A stretch of DNA of 64,000 bases from Paenibacillus sp. 453mf (lineage in GTDB: Bacteria > Bacillota > Bacilli > Paenibacillales > Paenibacillaceae): positions 2,297,135 to 2,361,134 of the forward strand of contig NZ_FPAC01000001.1 of assembly GCF_900116105.1 (NCBI RefSeq), read 5' to 3'. Numbering within the stretch: the stretch's first letter is position 1; each line of letters begins with the position of its first letter. The position numbers and the translations under genes are program-made. The notes beneath the pieces are model-generated. The model saw nothing but the letters and a program-made list of their open reading frames with translations, was not told the DNA's origin and did not search any database. This document shows positions 8,140-17,991 of the stretch, one piece after another.

Positions 8140-8216
8140 CAATTTGTCGTCGCCTCTTCTAATTTATTTATATTTATCCATTTATATCCTCTATATCAAT
8201 ACCATTCGCCACAGCA

Positions 8217-8630
8217 TTAAACTCGTTCAGCGGTCATTTTTTGTTCTTTCGTCAGCAGAGGCTCAAATTCGTATACCCAGGTTCCATTCTCGGCAACCTT
8301 GATCTTCACAAGTCCTTTTTTTCGTAAGCTCGCGATGATCTGTTCTGCTTCCTTACTGTGAAGGTCAGTGTAGAGCGATATTTCAGATATCGTCAATAAA
8401 TACTCATGCTTCATGGCAAGCTTCATGAGATCCTTCTCAAGGGCAAGCTCCCGTCTCTTCTTCATGGAAGAGAGCTCATACAGGCCATAAGCAAGCGGTG
8501 CAGCACCGAAAAGGAGAAATCCGAGGTCAAATCCGGATTGCATTGAAACAAATGAGTATGTATACAACACGATGGAGAATAAACCAAGGGCTACAAGAGT
8601 TACTGCGATCCATGTTCTGCTATTGCTCAT
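8217..8630 (-). CDS. Two-TM protein with C-terminal winged-helix-like domain
   Basis: A 137-residue protein. Two membrane spans (about residues 7-27 and 33-52) are followed by a charged cytoplasmic half (EKDLMKLAMKHEYLLTISEI, SKEAEQIIASLRKKGLVKIK) that reads like a short winged helix. Similar small proteins occur in Bacillales but I cannot name a studied member. GGGAGG precedes two consecutive ATGs (8633 and 8630); the second has the better spacing. It may be a membrane-tethered regulator (inference). Confidence 0.65.
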   Translation of the reverse strand: MSNSRTWIAVTLVALGLFSIVLYTYSFVSMQSGFDLGFLLFGAAPLAYGLYELSSMKKRRELALEKDLMKLAMKHEYLLTISEISLYTDLHSKEAEQIIASLRKKGLVKIKVAENGTWVYEFEPLLTKEQKMTAERV

Positions 8631-8829
8631 CATTTAACCTCCCTTATCTTACTTTACCCCAAAATAGACGTTTAGGCACATTTCCCGTGTATCCAATCCT
8701 CTCCGATTCCATCTAAAGCTAATATAACGTAAAAAACGGGGAATACTGGCATGAAAACACGTAATTGTTGTACAATAGAACCTAATTGTAATTATTAAAA
8801 GCAAATGAACTTGAAGGATGGATTATTAC

Positions 8830-9693
8830 ATGTACGCATCACAGCAATGGAAAGATTATGAACTCATAGATACAGGCGGCGGAGAGAAGCTCGAACGCTG
8901 GGGAGATATTATTCTCCGTAGACCCGATCCACAGATTATATGGCCTCTTGAGAAAGAAACCGGAGCCTGGAGAAACGTCCATGGCCACTATCATCGCAGC
9001 TCCTCTGGCGGAGGAAATTGGGATATGAAAAAACCCATTCCTGAACGTTGGACAATCTCTTACGATGAGCTCAAATTCTATATTAAGCCAACCAATTTTA
9101 AACATACGGGTTTATTCCCTGAGCAAGCAGCGAACTGGAGCTGGATGATCGACAAGATTCAAAATGCCGGCAGACCTATCTCGGTTCTGAATCTGTTTGC
9201 TTATACCGGTGGTGCCACTGTAGCTAGTGCCTATGCAGGTGCCAGCGTCGTACACGTTGATGCAGCGAAGGGTATGGTTCAATGGGCTAAAGAAAATGTA
9301 CAGCTCTCGGGCCTTGGCGACCGTCATGTCCGTTATATTACAGATGATGTATTCAAGTTCGTTCAACGCGAGCATCGCCGTGGTAATCGCTACGACGCTA
9401 TCATTATGGATCCTCCGTCCTATGGACGTGGACCGAACGGTGAGACGTGGAAGCTGGAACAGAACCTTTATCCGTTCCTGGAGTCTTGTACAGGCATTCT
9501 GACAGATAACCCGCTGTTTGTCCTCATCAATTCGTATACAACCGGAATCTCACCAACCGTGCTATCCAATATGTTAACGATGACGATGCAAAACAAATAC
9601 GGCGGCAAAATTTCAGCTGGTGAGATCGGGCTTCCGATTACAGCATCCAATATGATGCTGCCTTGTGGAATCTTGGGCCGCTGGGAGTCTTAA
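8830..9693 (+). CDS. Class I SAM-dependent methyltransferase (COG1092, RlmI-like)
   Basis: A 287-residue Rossmann-fold methyltransferase. The SAM motif is VLNLFAYTGGATVASAYAGA (motif I), followed by the acidic VVHVDAAKGMVQWAKEN, the DDVFKF loop, and catalytic IIMDPPSYGRG, which is characteristic of rRNA cytosine/guanine methyltransferases of the RlmI/RlmK group. It is shorter than RlmI and lacks an N-terminal PUA domain. The ATG at 8830 fits the AAGGATGG site; the ATG at 8818 overlaps that site. It is followed 4 bases later by an RluA-type pseudouridine synthase, so the pair is probably an RNA-modification operon. The target base is unknown. Confidence 0.82.
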   Translation: MYASQQWKDYELIDTGGGEKLERWGDIILRRPDPQIIWPLEKETGAWRNVHGHYHRSSSGGGNWDMKKPIPERWTISYDELKFYIKPTNFKHTGLFPEQAANWSWMIDKIQNAGRPISVLNLFAYTGGATVASAYAGASVVHVDAAKGMVQWAKENVQLSGLGDRHVRYITDDVFKFVQREHRRGNRYDAIIMDPPSYGRGPNGETWKLEQNLYPFLESCTGILTDNPLFVLINSYTTGISPTVLSNMLTMTMQNKYGGKISAGEIGLPITASNMMLPCGILGRWES

Positions 9694-9697
9694 TCCA

Positions 9698-10420
9698 ATG
9701 AGTGATTTACAGCCGCTATCTATATTATACGAGGACAACCACCTGCTTGGTGTCGAAAAAATTGTCAATGTGCCAACACAGGCCGATGCATCAGGCGATA
9801 TGGACATGCTGTCCATTCTAAAAGAGGATATCAAAGTCCGATTCTCGAAGCCGGGAAATGTTTATCTCGGCCTCGTTCACCGTCTGGATCGACCTGTTGG
9901 AGGAGCCATGATCTTTGCCAAAACATCGAAAGCTGCATCCAGATTATCAGACGCGGTCAGAACTCGAAAGTTTGAGAAGACCTATATGGCAATTGTTCAT
10001 GGAGCCCCTCCTGCAAAACAAGGCAGACTTACGCATACACTTCTCAAGAATGAGAAAACGAATACGGTGTCCGTTGTTCCTGAAGGTACGTCAGGCGGAA
10101 AAAATGCGATTCTGGATTATTATGTACTGGGACAGACAGACAAGCTGTCACTCGTTCAGGTGGTACTGCATACAGGGAGATCACATCAAATACGAGTTCA
10201 ATGTATGGCTATGGGCTGTCCTCTATATGGTGATCAAAAATATGGAGCTGAATTAAACAAGCCAGGACAGCAGCTTGCACTCTGGTCGGTGTCCGTAGGC
10301 TTCCCTCATCCGGTAACGAAGGAACACGTGCAGCTGATTTCCCTTCCGCCACGCCAGTTTCCCTGGAGTGAATGGCCTGAGAAAATGTATAAAAGTGCGG
10401 CTAGTCAGCCTTTTGTATAA
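9698..10420 (+). CDS. RluA family pseudouridine synthase
   Basis: A 240-residue protein with the RluA catalytic motif VHRLDRPVGGAMIFAKT; the Asp of HRLD is the catalytic residue. Further family motifs are RKFEKTYMAIVHG, ILDYYVLG, LHTGRSHQIRVQCMAMGCPL and YGDQKYG. There is no N-terminal S4 domain, as in short RluA-type enzymes acting on 23S rRNA or tRNA. The ATG at 9698 follows GGGAG; longer in-frame starts overlap the methyltransferase gene. The pair is closed by a terminator. Confidence 0.88.
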   Translation: MSDLQPLSILYEDNHLLGVEKIVNVPTQADASGDMDMLSILKEDIKVRFSKPGNVYLGLVHRLDRPVGGAMIFAKTSKAASRLSDAVRTRKFEKTYMAIVHGAPPAKQGRLTHTLLKNEKTNTVSVVPEGTSGGKNAILDYYVLGQTDKLSLVQVVLHTGRSHQIRVQCMAMGCPLYGDQKYGAELNKPGQQLALWSVSVGFPHPVTKEHVQLISLPPRQFPWSEWPEKMYKSAASQPFV

Positions 10421-10437
10421 AAAACGCATATATTAAA

Positions 10438-10477
10438 AATCCCGGTCTGCTTCTTACGCAGACCGGGATTTTTTTAT
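10438..10477. terminator. Bidirectional terminator between convergent genes
   Basis: AATCCCGGTCTGC and GCAGACCGGGATT form a perfect 13-bp stem with T-runs on both sides. It separates the pseudouridine synthase from the convergent efflux gene. Confidence 0.93.
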
Positions 10478-10484
10478 TATTTCA

Positions 10485-11999
10485 TTATTTATTTTCGCTC
10501 GTGCTGACTTCTGCCACTTTCATTGCCACGCCTTTTGCATCCTTCGGTACGGATCTCTTAATAAAGAAGGCGAGAACCAGTGCCACCACGGTAACCCCTG
10601 TCGCAATAATGAATGAGAAGTTTATACCGTTGATTTGCGCCTCATTTGCCAGTTGAAGCATCGCAGCTTGATCCTGTGGATTAATATCTGCCATATGCGT
10701 ATCAAGAAAATGAGTCGTACGGTTGCTGAATAATGTGATAAAAATAGCAGTTCCGATTGCACCAAATACGGTACGCAGTGTATTTAACATGACCGTTCCG
10801 TGCGCATTCAGATTTTGAGGTATATCATTCAAGGCAGCGGTTTGAACTGGCATCATGAGAAGTGACATCCCGAACATCCGCAACGTATACACGATAATCA
10901 GCTGTGTATAAGATGTATCCATCGTTAACGTGCTGAATTCCCATGTCGTAATGATAGTAATGACCAGACCGATAATGCTCAGCCATTTCGCTCCAAATTT
11001 ATCAAACAAGGAACCGGTGATTGGGGACATGATACCCATAACAATTGCACCTGGAAGCATCAGCAGACCGGAATCAAGAGCACTGATTCCACGAATCGTT
11101 TGCAAATAAATTGGCAGTAGGATCATGCCTGAGAACATCGCCATTGTTACAACAATGAGAACCGCTGTATTCAGCGTATACATTGGGTTCTTGAACACTC
11201 TGAACTCCAGCAGTGGAACATCCATCTTGAATTGACGAAGAACAAACAGCAGCAAGGAGATAGCACCTACGACCAAGCAGGTGATAACGATCGGATCATT
11301 CCAACCGTTGGAGCCTGCATCACTGAAGCCGTACAACAGTCCTCCAAAACCGATAGTTGATAAAATGACCGAAGTAACGTCCAAGGTTGGATTAGATACT
11401 TCTGTAACATTTTTAACAAACTTCATCCCAACAAACACCGCGATTATAGCAATTGGGAGAATAATATAGAATAACAATTTCCAGCTGTCAAAGGTTTGGA
11501 CGACCCATCCAGATAATGTAGGTCCAATTGCCGGAGCCAGAATCATGGCAATACCGATCATACCCATTGCACGTCCACGCTGCTCGATCGGGAAAATATT
11601 AAGAATAACAACCGATAATAGCGGCATGATGACACCTGCACCTGCTGCCTGAATAACACGTCCGGTCATGAGCACAGCAAAGGTAGGGCTTAATGCACAC
11701 AGAAGAGTACCTATTGTAAATAAACTCATTCCGGTAATAAAAATTTGTCTTGTTGTAAACTTCGCCATCAAATAAGCGGTAATTGGAATAAGAACCCCGT
11801 TCACAAGCATAAAACCAGTGGACAGCCATTGGACGGTGGTTGGGCCTACGCTGAGGTCCTCCATAATCTTAGGCAGAGCAACGTTAAGTAAGGTTTGGTT
11901 CAAAAAGGCAACAAACGCGCCAAGCAGCATCGCAAATAAGATTGGACCTTTTTTGAATTCTATCGTCTTCCCAGACTGATTTGCAGCAATACTACTCAT
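10485..11999 (-). CDS. DHA2 family (EmrB/QacA-type) multidrug efflux MFS transporter
   Basis: A 504-residue integral membrane protein with the 14-span pattern of DHA2 drug:H+ antiporters. Motifs include FLNQTLLNVALPKIMEDL (motif D1), WLSTGFMLVNGVLIPITAYL, the motif-C stretch MIGIAMILAPAIGPTLSGWV, and RGISALDSGLLMLPGAIVMG. It exports hydrophobic drugs or metabolites driven by proton influx. It is the second gene of an operon, 9 bases after a MarR repressor gene, the usual arrangement for inducible efflux; the MarR protein probably represses both. Confidence 0.92.
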   Translation of the reverse strand: MSSIAANQSGKTIEFKKGPILFAMLLGAFVAFLNQTLLNVALPKIMEDLSVGPTTVQWLSTGFMLVNGVLIPITAYLMAKFTTRQIFITGMSLFTIGTLLCALSPTFAVLMTGRVIQAAGAGVIMPLLSVVILNIFPIEQRGRAMGMIGIAMILAPAIGPTLSGWVVQTFDSWKLLFYIILPIAIIAVFVGMKFVKNVTEVSNPTLDVTSVILSTIGFGGLLYGFSDAGSNGWNDPIVITCLVVGAISLLLFVLRQFKMDVPLLEFRVFKNPMYTLNTAVLIVVTMAMFSGMILLPIYLQTIRGISALDSGLLMLPGAIVMGIMSPITGSLFDKFGAKWLSIIGLVITIITTWEFSTLTMDTSYTQLIIVYTLRMFGMSLLMMPVQTAALNDIPQNLNAHGTVMLNTLRTVFGAIGTAIFITLFSNRTTHFLDTHMADINPQDQAAMLQLANEAQINGINFSFIIATGVTVVALVLAFFIKRSVPKDAKGVAMKVAEVSTSENK

Positions 12000-12008
12000 A
12001 TTAATAAA

Positions 12009-12443
12009 TCATCTCTCTTTCTCCATCTTCTCAAGCATCAAGGAATGAATACGAAGCAAATTATCGATATCTTCCCTGGGTAAATCCATCATATGAGATA
12101 CTTTCGACATCCATAGCTCATAGACTCTCTTCTGCACTTCTCTCCCTTTCTCCGTCACCTGAAGCACCAGCGACCTCCGATCATGCAGGCATCTTGCTCT
12201 CTCCACGAGTTCAGCTTTGACAAGACGGTCAACGACACCACTCGTTGTACTACTACCCATATGGCAGAGCTCCGCTAATTCAGCCAATCCAATGTTAGGA
12301 TGCTCAATTAGAATGGATAATACCAGCATTTGAATACGTGTAATCTCCATCTCCTCTTCCTGTTTCCAGAATAATCGATGAAAGCTCTGGTTCACTTGAC
12401 GAAAGGATGAAAATATCTGGTACATCTCATCGTATTCCAGCAT
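12009..12443 (-). CDS. MarR family regulator of the adjacent efflux pump
   Basis: A 144-residue MarR winged helix with IGLAELAELCHMGSSTTSGV (recognition helix region), VDRLVKAELVERARCLHDRR and the wing SLVLQVTEKG. The ATG at 12443 is preceded by AAAGGTGAG; the upstream GTG at 12452 lies in that site. It precedes the DHA2 efflux gene in one operon. A perfect palindrome just downstream of the promoter is the likely autoregulatory operator. The ligand is unknown. Confidence 0.88.
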   Translation of the reverse strand: MLEYDEMYQIFSSFRQVNQSFHRLFWKQEEEMEITRIQMLVLSILIEHPNIGLAELAELCHMGSSTTSGVVDRLVKAELVERARCLHDRRSLVLQVTEKGREVQKRVYELWMSKVSHMMDLPREDIDNLLRIHSLMLEKMEKER

Positions 12444-12484
12444 TGTACTCACCTTTGCTACAAAATGATTATTTTACAAAATAT

Positions 12485-12496
12485 TTCGTATACGAA
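12485..12496. promoter_or_regulatory. Palindromic candidate MarR operator
   Basis: TTCGTATACGAA is a perfect 12-base palindrome between the promoter and the start of the marR-efflux operon, the usual site for MarR autorepression. A related half (TTTTCGTAT) occurs near 12567. Confidence 0.6.
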
Positions 12497-12517
12497 CTAT
12501 AAGGACTACAAAGTATT

Positions 12518-12545
12518 ATTATAGACCGATTTTAAAAATAGTCAA
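12518..12545 (-). promoter_or_regulatory. SigA-type promoter of the marR-efflux operon
   Basis: Minus strand: TTGACT (12540-12545), a 16-base spacer and TATAAT (12518-12523), about 75 bases before the start codon. Confidence 0.8.
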
Positions 12546-12592
12546 CACCTTCTATATGTAATTATTTTCGTATCACATATATTGCCCAAACA

Positions 12593-12621
12593 AAAAAGGA
12601 ATACGCAGCACGTATTCCTTT
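12593..12621 (-). terminator. Terminator of the second marR gene
   Basis: AAAGGAATACG and CGTATTCCTTT pair around CAGCA. On the minus strand a T-run (TTTTTTG) follows. Confidence 0.88.
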
Positions 12622-12647
12622 AGAAGGTGGAAATCGTTCAATTTCTA

Positions 12648-13079
12648 TTAAGAGGTTTGCTTGGTTGGGGAGCTTTGGGAAGTAATCTTGGTCAGCAGGT
12701 ACACGAGCAGCTGTTGATTGTGTGAAGAAATCTTGCCAAGGGTACCGCTAATAAAATCTTCACGGATAATCATCCCTCGCAGCGCCTCTTGCTTTCCTCT
12801 CTCTGTTAAAGTGACCCAAACAATTCGGCGATCGCGATCATCCCTGCTGCGAAGTATAAGTTCATTCTTTTCCATTCGGTCGAGCAGCATCGTTATAGCT
12901 GCAGGTGTTGTAGACAAATAAGGAATGAATTCGGACGGCTTCATACGGGGCTGCTCAGATAACAGTTCAAGCACCGTGAGCTGAGCCTCGGTTAATGCAG
13001 GAGCAAGGGCTTGATCCATATGGGCTTTGTAGTCCTTCGTAAGCCTTGCCCATAGTTTGGCGAATTCAGAAGAATGCAT
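12648..13079 (-). CDS. MarR family transcriptional regulator (second copy)
   Basis: A 143-residue MarR protein distinct from the neighbour: EFAKLWARLTKDYKAHMDQA at the N-terminal dimer helix, MKPSEFIPYLSTTPAAITML recognition region, LLDRMEKNELILRSRDDRDR and the wing RRIVWVTLTERGKQ. GAGGGGAG lies 8 bases before the ATG. It is monocistronic with its own terminator; no target is apparent nearby beyond the efflux operon downstream. Confidence 0.88.
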   Translation of the reverse strand: MHSSEFAKLWARLTKDYKAHMDQALAPALTEAQLTVLELLSEQPRMKPSEFIPYLSTTPAAITMLLDRMEKNELILRSRDDRDRRIVWVTLTERGKQEALRGMIIREDFISGTLGKISSHNQQLLVYLLTKITSQSSPTKQTS

Positions 13080-13230
13080 CTGTTCTTCTCCCCTCTCATG
13101 TAGAGAATAAGTGTTGGATCATTAACTATTTAGCTGATGAATCATTTCGCTCTTTTTGATGCAATTCCTTCCCCGTTTTGGCGACTCGACCGGTATCGAC
13201 GAAGGTTCTTATACTTTGCATTGTAACGTC

Positions 13231-13271
13231 AAAAAAAGCCCCTGATGCCGTTTCCTGGCACATCAGAGGCT
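13231..13271 (-). terminator. Terminator of parE-parC
   Basis: Minus strand: AGCCTCTGATGTGCC and GGCATCAGGGGCT pair around a 7-base loop and are followed by TTTTTTT, 13 bases after the parC stop. Confidence 0.9.
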
Positions 13272-13284
13272 CTTATGACGTATT

Positions 13285-15738
13285 TTAGGATGTTGAGTCA
13301 TCCGCCCGATTATATATTACTCGTACAATCGAGTCGTTCTTCTCTATGCTGACCAAGGCTTTGCCTATACTTCTCTTATCAGAGATCGGTGCCGACTCTG
13401 TAGAAAATCCAATCATTTTGCCTTGTTCTGTCAACGCGAGCAATTGCAGTGGTTCTTTAACATGGTATGCAGCGACGATACGGCTGCCATTCGGTTTGAC
13501 ACGTTTGCCCTCTTTGAATTCAAAGGTGGCAACACCTTTGCCGCCGCGGGACTGCAGTGGATAATCAAGTAGAAGTGATCTCTTCCCATATCCAAGGTCC
13601 GATATTGTAAAGATTTCTCCTTCATCCTCATCAACCCATACAGCGGAGACGAGCTCATCCTCGTCCTTTAATTGAATTCCTTTCACACCGCCGGATACAC
13701 GGCCCATTGTGTTCACTTCATCCTCTAGGAATCTTACACTTTGGCCCAGCTTGGAGACAAGCAGGATGTGCCTTCCTCCCGTACTGAGATGGACACGAAT
13801 AACTTCATCATTCGCTCCGACCTTGCATGCGGCAACTGCCGAGGAACGCTTGGTAATATAATCTTTCAGTGCAGTACGCTTGACCTGCCCTCTTCGTGTT
13901 ACGAACACAAGGCTTGCTTCTTCTTGATCGAAGCTGCGTATCGGTATGATGCTGACGACTCGATCTTCCTTCGATAAGGGAATGACGTTAACGATGGCTG
14001 TCCCCGGGTCCTTCCATTTGAATTCCGGCACCTGATGTACAGGCAGGAGGTAGTATTGTCCCCGCTGTGTAAACACGAGCAAATTATCGAGAGTATTTAC
14101 ATCATAGTAAGAAGAAATCACATCGCCTTCAATCACACCCGAACTGCTCCGGTCTCCCCCTGAACGGGTAAAGGAGAGCATACTTGTGCGCTTGATGTAA
14201 CCTTCATTGGACAATGTTACGAGCACATCTTCAGAATTGACGAGAACCTCAAGATTCACCTTCAGTTCTTCAACCTCTTCCTGAATAGAAGAACGGCGAT
14301 CTATTCCGTACTTCTCCCGGATTTCTTTGAGTTCCTTCCGAATGATACTGATGAGCTTCCGATCACTTTCGAGAATACTCCGCAGTTCGGCGACTTTCTT
14401 CTGGATCTCATCCAGCTCTTTTTGCAGTGTCGTGATCTCCAGGTTCGTTAGACGATACAGCTGCAACGTAAGTATGGAGTCTGCCTGCCGGTCGGTAAAG
14501 CCAAACATCCATTCCAGATTGTTCTGGGCATCCTGACGATTCTTGGACGCTTTAATTGCTGCAATAACTTCATCCAGAATATTAAGTGCTTTTACAAGAC
14601 CTTCCAGAACATGAGCCCGATCCTCGGCTTTTTCAAGATCGTACTGCGTTCGATGGGTTACAACTTCGCGCTGATGTGCAATGTAAGCATCAAGTATCGG
14701 CTTAAGTCCAAGCTGATGAGGTGCTTTATTAACAATTGCCACCATATTGAAGTTATACGTGACTTGAAGATCGGTTTTTTTGAGCAGATAGTTAAGAATG
14801 CCTTGGGCGTCCGCTTCTTTCTTAAGTTCAACGACGATACGCAAGCCTTCACGTCCGCTCTCGTCTCGAACCTCAGCGATACCCTCGATCTTCTTCTCCA
14901 AGCGAATCGTTTCCATCGCGGTAACAAGCCGTGACTTAACGACCTGATAAGGAATTTCGGTAATAATGATCTGCTGCTTACCGCCTCGCAAATTTTCGAT
15001 ATCGGTTTTGGAGCGAATATATATGCGGCCTTTTCCCGTACGATAGGCGTCCAGAATTCCGCTTCCGCCCATAATGATACCGCCTGTAGGAAAGTCCGGT
15101 CCTTTGATAAAAGTCATAATCTCTTCAAGAGAGATTGAAGGCTTCTCCATTACAGCAATACATGCATCAATAACTTCCCTTAAATTATGTGTCGGAATCT
15201 CTGTTGCAAAGCCGGACGAAATTCCGCTCGCCCCGTTCACGAGTAGATTCGGGAATCGGGATGGGAGAACTACAGGTTCTTTTGCCGTATTATCAAAATT
15301 GTCCTTAAATAGAACCGTACGCTTCTCAATGTCGCGCAGAATCTCCATGGCAATCGGTGACAAACGTGCTTCGGTATAGCGCATCGCTGCCGCCGGATCA
15401 TCATCCTGTGAACCCCAGTTTCCGTGTCCGTCAATGAGCACATGTCCCATCTTCCAAGGCTGTGCCATACGCACCATTCCCTCATAAATGGAGGAATCTC
15501 CGTGAGGATGATAATTACCCATGACATCACCGACGGTTTTTGCAGATTTGCGGTACGGTTTGTCAGGCGTATTGTTTGAATCGTACATGGCATACAAGAT
15601 ACGACGCTGAACAGGCTTAAGTCCGTCACGCACATCAGGTATCGCCCGATCCTGAATAATGTATTTTGAATATCGACCGAATCGATCGCCTACGATTTCT
15701 TCCAGAAATGCCGGTAAAAATTGTTCAGATAAACTCAT
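13285..15738 (-). CDS. parC: DNA topoisomerase IV subunit A
   Basis: An 817-residue type IIA topoisomerase A subunit that cleaves and rejoins DNA to decatenate chromosomes. The catalytic Tyr is Y121 in [11 protein letters not shown]. The quinolone-determining stretch [19 protein letters not shown] (77-95) has the wild-type Ser and Glu residues associated with susceptibility. The C-terminal beta-pinwheel blades ([51 protein letters not shown]) are of the ParC/GrlA type rather than GyrA. The gene begins 12 bases after parE, as in other Firmicutes. Confidence 0.95.
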   Translation of the reverse strand: MSLSEQFLPAFLEEIVGDRFGRYSKYIIQDRAIPDVRDGLKPVQRRILYAMYDSNNTPDKPYRKSAKTVGDVMGNYHPHGDSSIYEGMVRMAQPWKMGHVLIDGHGNWGSQDDDPAAAMRYTEARLSPIAMEILRDIEKRTVLFKDNFDNTAKEPVVLPSRFPNLLVNGASGISSGFATEIPTHNLREVIDACIAVMEKPSISLEEIMTFIKGPDFPTGGIIMGGSGILDAYRTGKGRIYIRSKTDIENLRGGKQQIIITEIPYQVVKSRLVTAMETIRLEKKIEGIAEVRDESGREGLRIVVELKKEADAQGILNYLLKKTDLQVTYNFNMVAIVNKAPHQLGLKPILDAYIAHQREVVTHRTQYDLEKAEDRAHVLEGLVKALNILDEVIAAIKASKNRQDAQNNLEWMFGFTDRQADSILTLQLYRLTNLEITTLQKELDEIQKKVAELRSILESDRKLISIIRKELKEIREKYGIDRRSSIQEEVEELKVNLEVLVNSEDVLVTLSNEGYIKRTSMLSFTRSGGDRSSSGVIEGDVISSYYDVNTLDNLLVFTQRGQYYLLPVHQVPEFKWKDPGTAIVNVIPLSKEDRVVSIIPIRSFDQEEASLVFVTRRGQVKRTALKDYITKRSSAVAACKVGANDEVIRVHLSTGGRHILLVSKLGQSVRFLEDEVNTMGRVSGGVKGIQLKDEDELVSAVWVDEDEGEIFTISDLGYGKRSLLLDYPLQSRGGKGVATFEFKEGKRVKPNGSRIVAAYHVKEPLQLLALTEQGKMIGFSTESAPISDKRSIGKALVSIEKNDSIVRVIYNRADDSTS

Positions 15739-15750
15739 TCAAAGCACCTT

Positions 15751-17718
15751 CTATTCTTCGTACTCTGTAAAATCTACGTTTTCAACGATCCAGCGCTTAC
15801 GCGGATCAACCTTATCACCCATTAATGTGGTTACTCTTCTTTCGGCTTTGGCTGCATCTTCAATCTTCACCTGCAGTAAAGTCCGGGTATCCGGATCCAT
15901 CGTTGTTTCCCACAGCTGATCCGGATTCATCTCTCCCAGACCTTTATAACGCTGCAACTCGTAATTTTTGCCGAATTCCTTCAAGTAAATTTGCAGCTGA
16001 TCCTCAGTAAATGCGTAACGAACCGTTTCAAGCTTGCCTGTCTTGCGGCTAATCTTATAGAGAGGCGGCTGTGCTATATACACCTTGCCTGCATCAATGA
16101 GCGGCTTCATATAGCGATAAAAGAACGTCAGCAATAATACCTGGATATGTGCGCCGTCTGTATCCGCATCTGTCATAATAATGATCTTGGAGTAGTTGCT
16201 GTCTTCCACTGCAAACTCAGTACCAATACCTGCACCGATAGCGGACATAATTGCCCGGTATTCCTCGTTCTTCATAATATCCGCCAGCTTCGCCTTCTCC
16301 GGATTCATGGGCTTGCCTTTGAGCGGCAGAATCGCCTGAATTTTGGAATCCCGCCCTTGCTTCGCCGAACCGCCTGCGGAGTCACCTTCGACGATGAACA
16401 GCTCATTACGAGAGTAATCTTTGGACTGTGCCGGTGTCAGTTTACCTCCTAGGTTAGAGCTTTCACTCCGCTTCTTGCCGGATCGCATATCATCTCTGGC
16501 TTTACGTGCCGCTTCTCTCGCTTTGGAAGCCTGCACTGCCTTTTTGATCAAGGTCTGTGCAACCTGTGGATTCTCTTCGAGAAAACGCTGCATGCTCTCT
16601 GTAACGACCTGATCCACTGTACTGCGGGCAGACGCACTGCCCAGCTGATCTTTGGTCTGGCCGACAAACTCCACTTCGGACATTTTAACACTGATTATGG
16701 CCATCATGCCCTCGCGCAGATCATTTCCTTCGAGATTTTTGTCTTTTTCCTTGATCATGCTCGTACGACGTGCATATTCATTCATGATTCGCGTATACGC
16801 CGTTTTGAAGCCTGTTTCATGTGTTCCGCCGCCGCGTGTAGGAATAGAGTTAACGAACGATACAATCGTTTCGGTATAACCCGCATTATACTGGATCGCG
16901 ATTTCGACTTCGATATCCTCTTTTTCCGCATTAAAATGGATGACATCTGTCAGAAGATCCTTGCCTTCATTCAAATAGGCTACGAATTGACTTGCTCCTC
17001 CTTCGTAGTAATACTCATCTTGATTCCCGCTGCGTTCATCCTTAAGCAGTATACGAAGCCCTGAGTTCAGGAATGCAATCTCCTGCAGACGCTCAGCCAG
17101 CGTATCGTAGCTAAGAGAAATACCGGATTTAAAAACTTTAATATCCGGCTTGAATCTTACCTTGGTGCCGGTTTGTCGAGTATTTCCGATGACCTCAAGA
17201 CCTGTAACCGGCTCGCCAACATGCTCGGTCCCTTTCTTATCCACCCAGTATTCAAAGCGCTGCCGATGAATTTTACCTTCCCGATAGATTTCCACCTCCA
17301 GGAACTCGGATAAGGCGTTCGTTACCGAAGCGCCGACACCATGAAGGCCTCCGGATTTTTTGTAACCGCCTCCGCCAAACTTGCCACCTGCGTGCAGTAT
17401 CGTGTACACGACCTGAGGCGTAGGAATACCTGTCTTGTGCATTCCTGTCGGAATGCCTCGTCCATTATCCTGCACCGTAACGGATGCGTCTTTATGTAGC
17501 GTAATTTCAATCTTGTCACAGTATTTTGCTAAATGCTCATCGACAGCGTTGTCGACAATTTCCCAGACTAAATGATGTAAGCCAGAGCTACTTGTGCTGC
17601 CAATGTACATACCCGGTCTTTTTCGTACAGCGACAAGTCCCTCCAGCACTTGAATGTCGTCTGCTTCATAACCGGTATTACCGGATACGTCAGCAGATAG
17701 ATCCATCTCTTGGGTCAT
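15751..17718 (-). CDS. parE: DNA topoisomerase IV subunit B
   Basis: A 655-residue ATPase subunit. The GHKL ATP site shows EIVDNAVDEHL and VQDNGRGIPTGMH, with the lid GGLHGVGASVTNALSE. The TOPRIM metal site shows FIVEGDSAGGSAKQGRDSKI and MTDADTDGAHIQVLLL. Length is usual for ParE. The ATG at 17718 follows GGGGGAG; an in-frame start at 17751 has no ribosome site. It heads the parE-parC operon. The dispersed repeat copy B lies about 80 bases upstream, and its outer TTGATT falls where a -35 box could be. Confidence 0.95.
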   Translation of the reverse strand: MTQEMDLSADVSGNTGYEADDIQVLEGLVAVRKRPGMYIGSTSSSGLHHLVWEIVDNAVDEHLAKYCDKIEITLHKDASVTVQDNGRGIPTGMHKTGIPTPQVVYTILHAGGKFGGGGYKKSGGLHGVGASVTNALSEFLEVEIYREGKIHRQRFEYWVDKKGTEHVGEPVTGLEVIGNTRQTGTKVRFKPDIKVFKSGISLSYDTLAERLQEIAFLNSGLRILLKDERSGNQDEYYYEGGASQFVAYLNEGKDLLTDVIHFNAEKEDIEVEIAIQYNAGYTETIVSFVNSIPTRGGGTHETGFKTAYTRIMNEYARRTSMIKEKDKNLEGNDLREGMMAIISVKMSEVEFVGQTKDQLGSASARSTVDQVVTESMQRFLEENPQVAQTLIKKAVQASKAREAARKARDDMRSGKKRSESSNLGGKLTPAQSKDYSRNELFIVEGDSAGGSAKQGRDSKIQAILPLKGKPMNPEKAKLADIMKNEEYRAIMSAIGAGIGTEFAVEDSNYSKIIIMTDADTDGAHIQVLLLTFFYRYMKPLIDAGKVYIAQPPLYKISRKTGKLETVRYAFTEDQLQIYLKEFGKNYELQRYKGLGEMNPDQLWETTMDPDTRTLLQVKIEDAAKAERRVTTLMGDKVDPRKRWIVENVDFTEYEE

Positions 17719-17796
17719 GAATGCTCCCCCTCTTATGCCTTCACTCTTCATGAATGATCACACTGTTAAAATTTATTTAGATAAAATGATGAACTA

Positions 17797-17910
17797 GAAT
17801 CAATTTCATAACTCATTAAAAAGGTAAATTTGAAACTATATAGACAAATAAAAATCATTTTGTTCTATATACCCTGATTTAAGCAGCTAAAGGTATTATG
17901 AAATTGATTC
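17797..17910. repeat. Dispersed terminal-inverted-repeat element, copy B (114 bp)
   Basis: Its ends are identical to copy A (GAATCAATTTCATAACTCAT at left, AGGTATTATGAAATTGATTC at right), with the shared core CTGATTTAAGCAGCTAAAGG. Relative to copy A it carries about 50 extra bases containing a nested imperfect inverted repeat (TATATAGACAAA / TTTTGTTCTATATA). It lies between parE and the 3' end of the ABC permease gene. Confidence 0.85.
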
Positions 17911-17991
17911 TAAAGAACGAATAAAGTTGTCTTCAAGCTATGCTGTTCTCATCCTAAAAATGCAAACAGATGTTTCTTATCCTTGTCCATT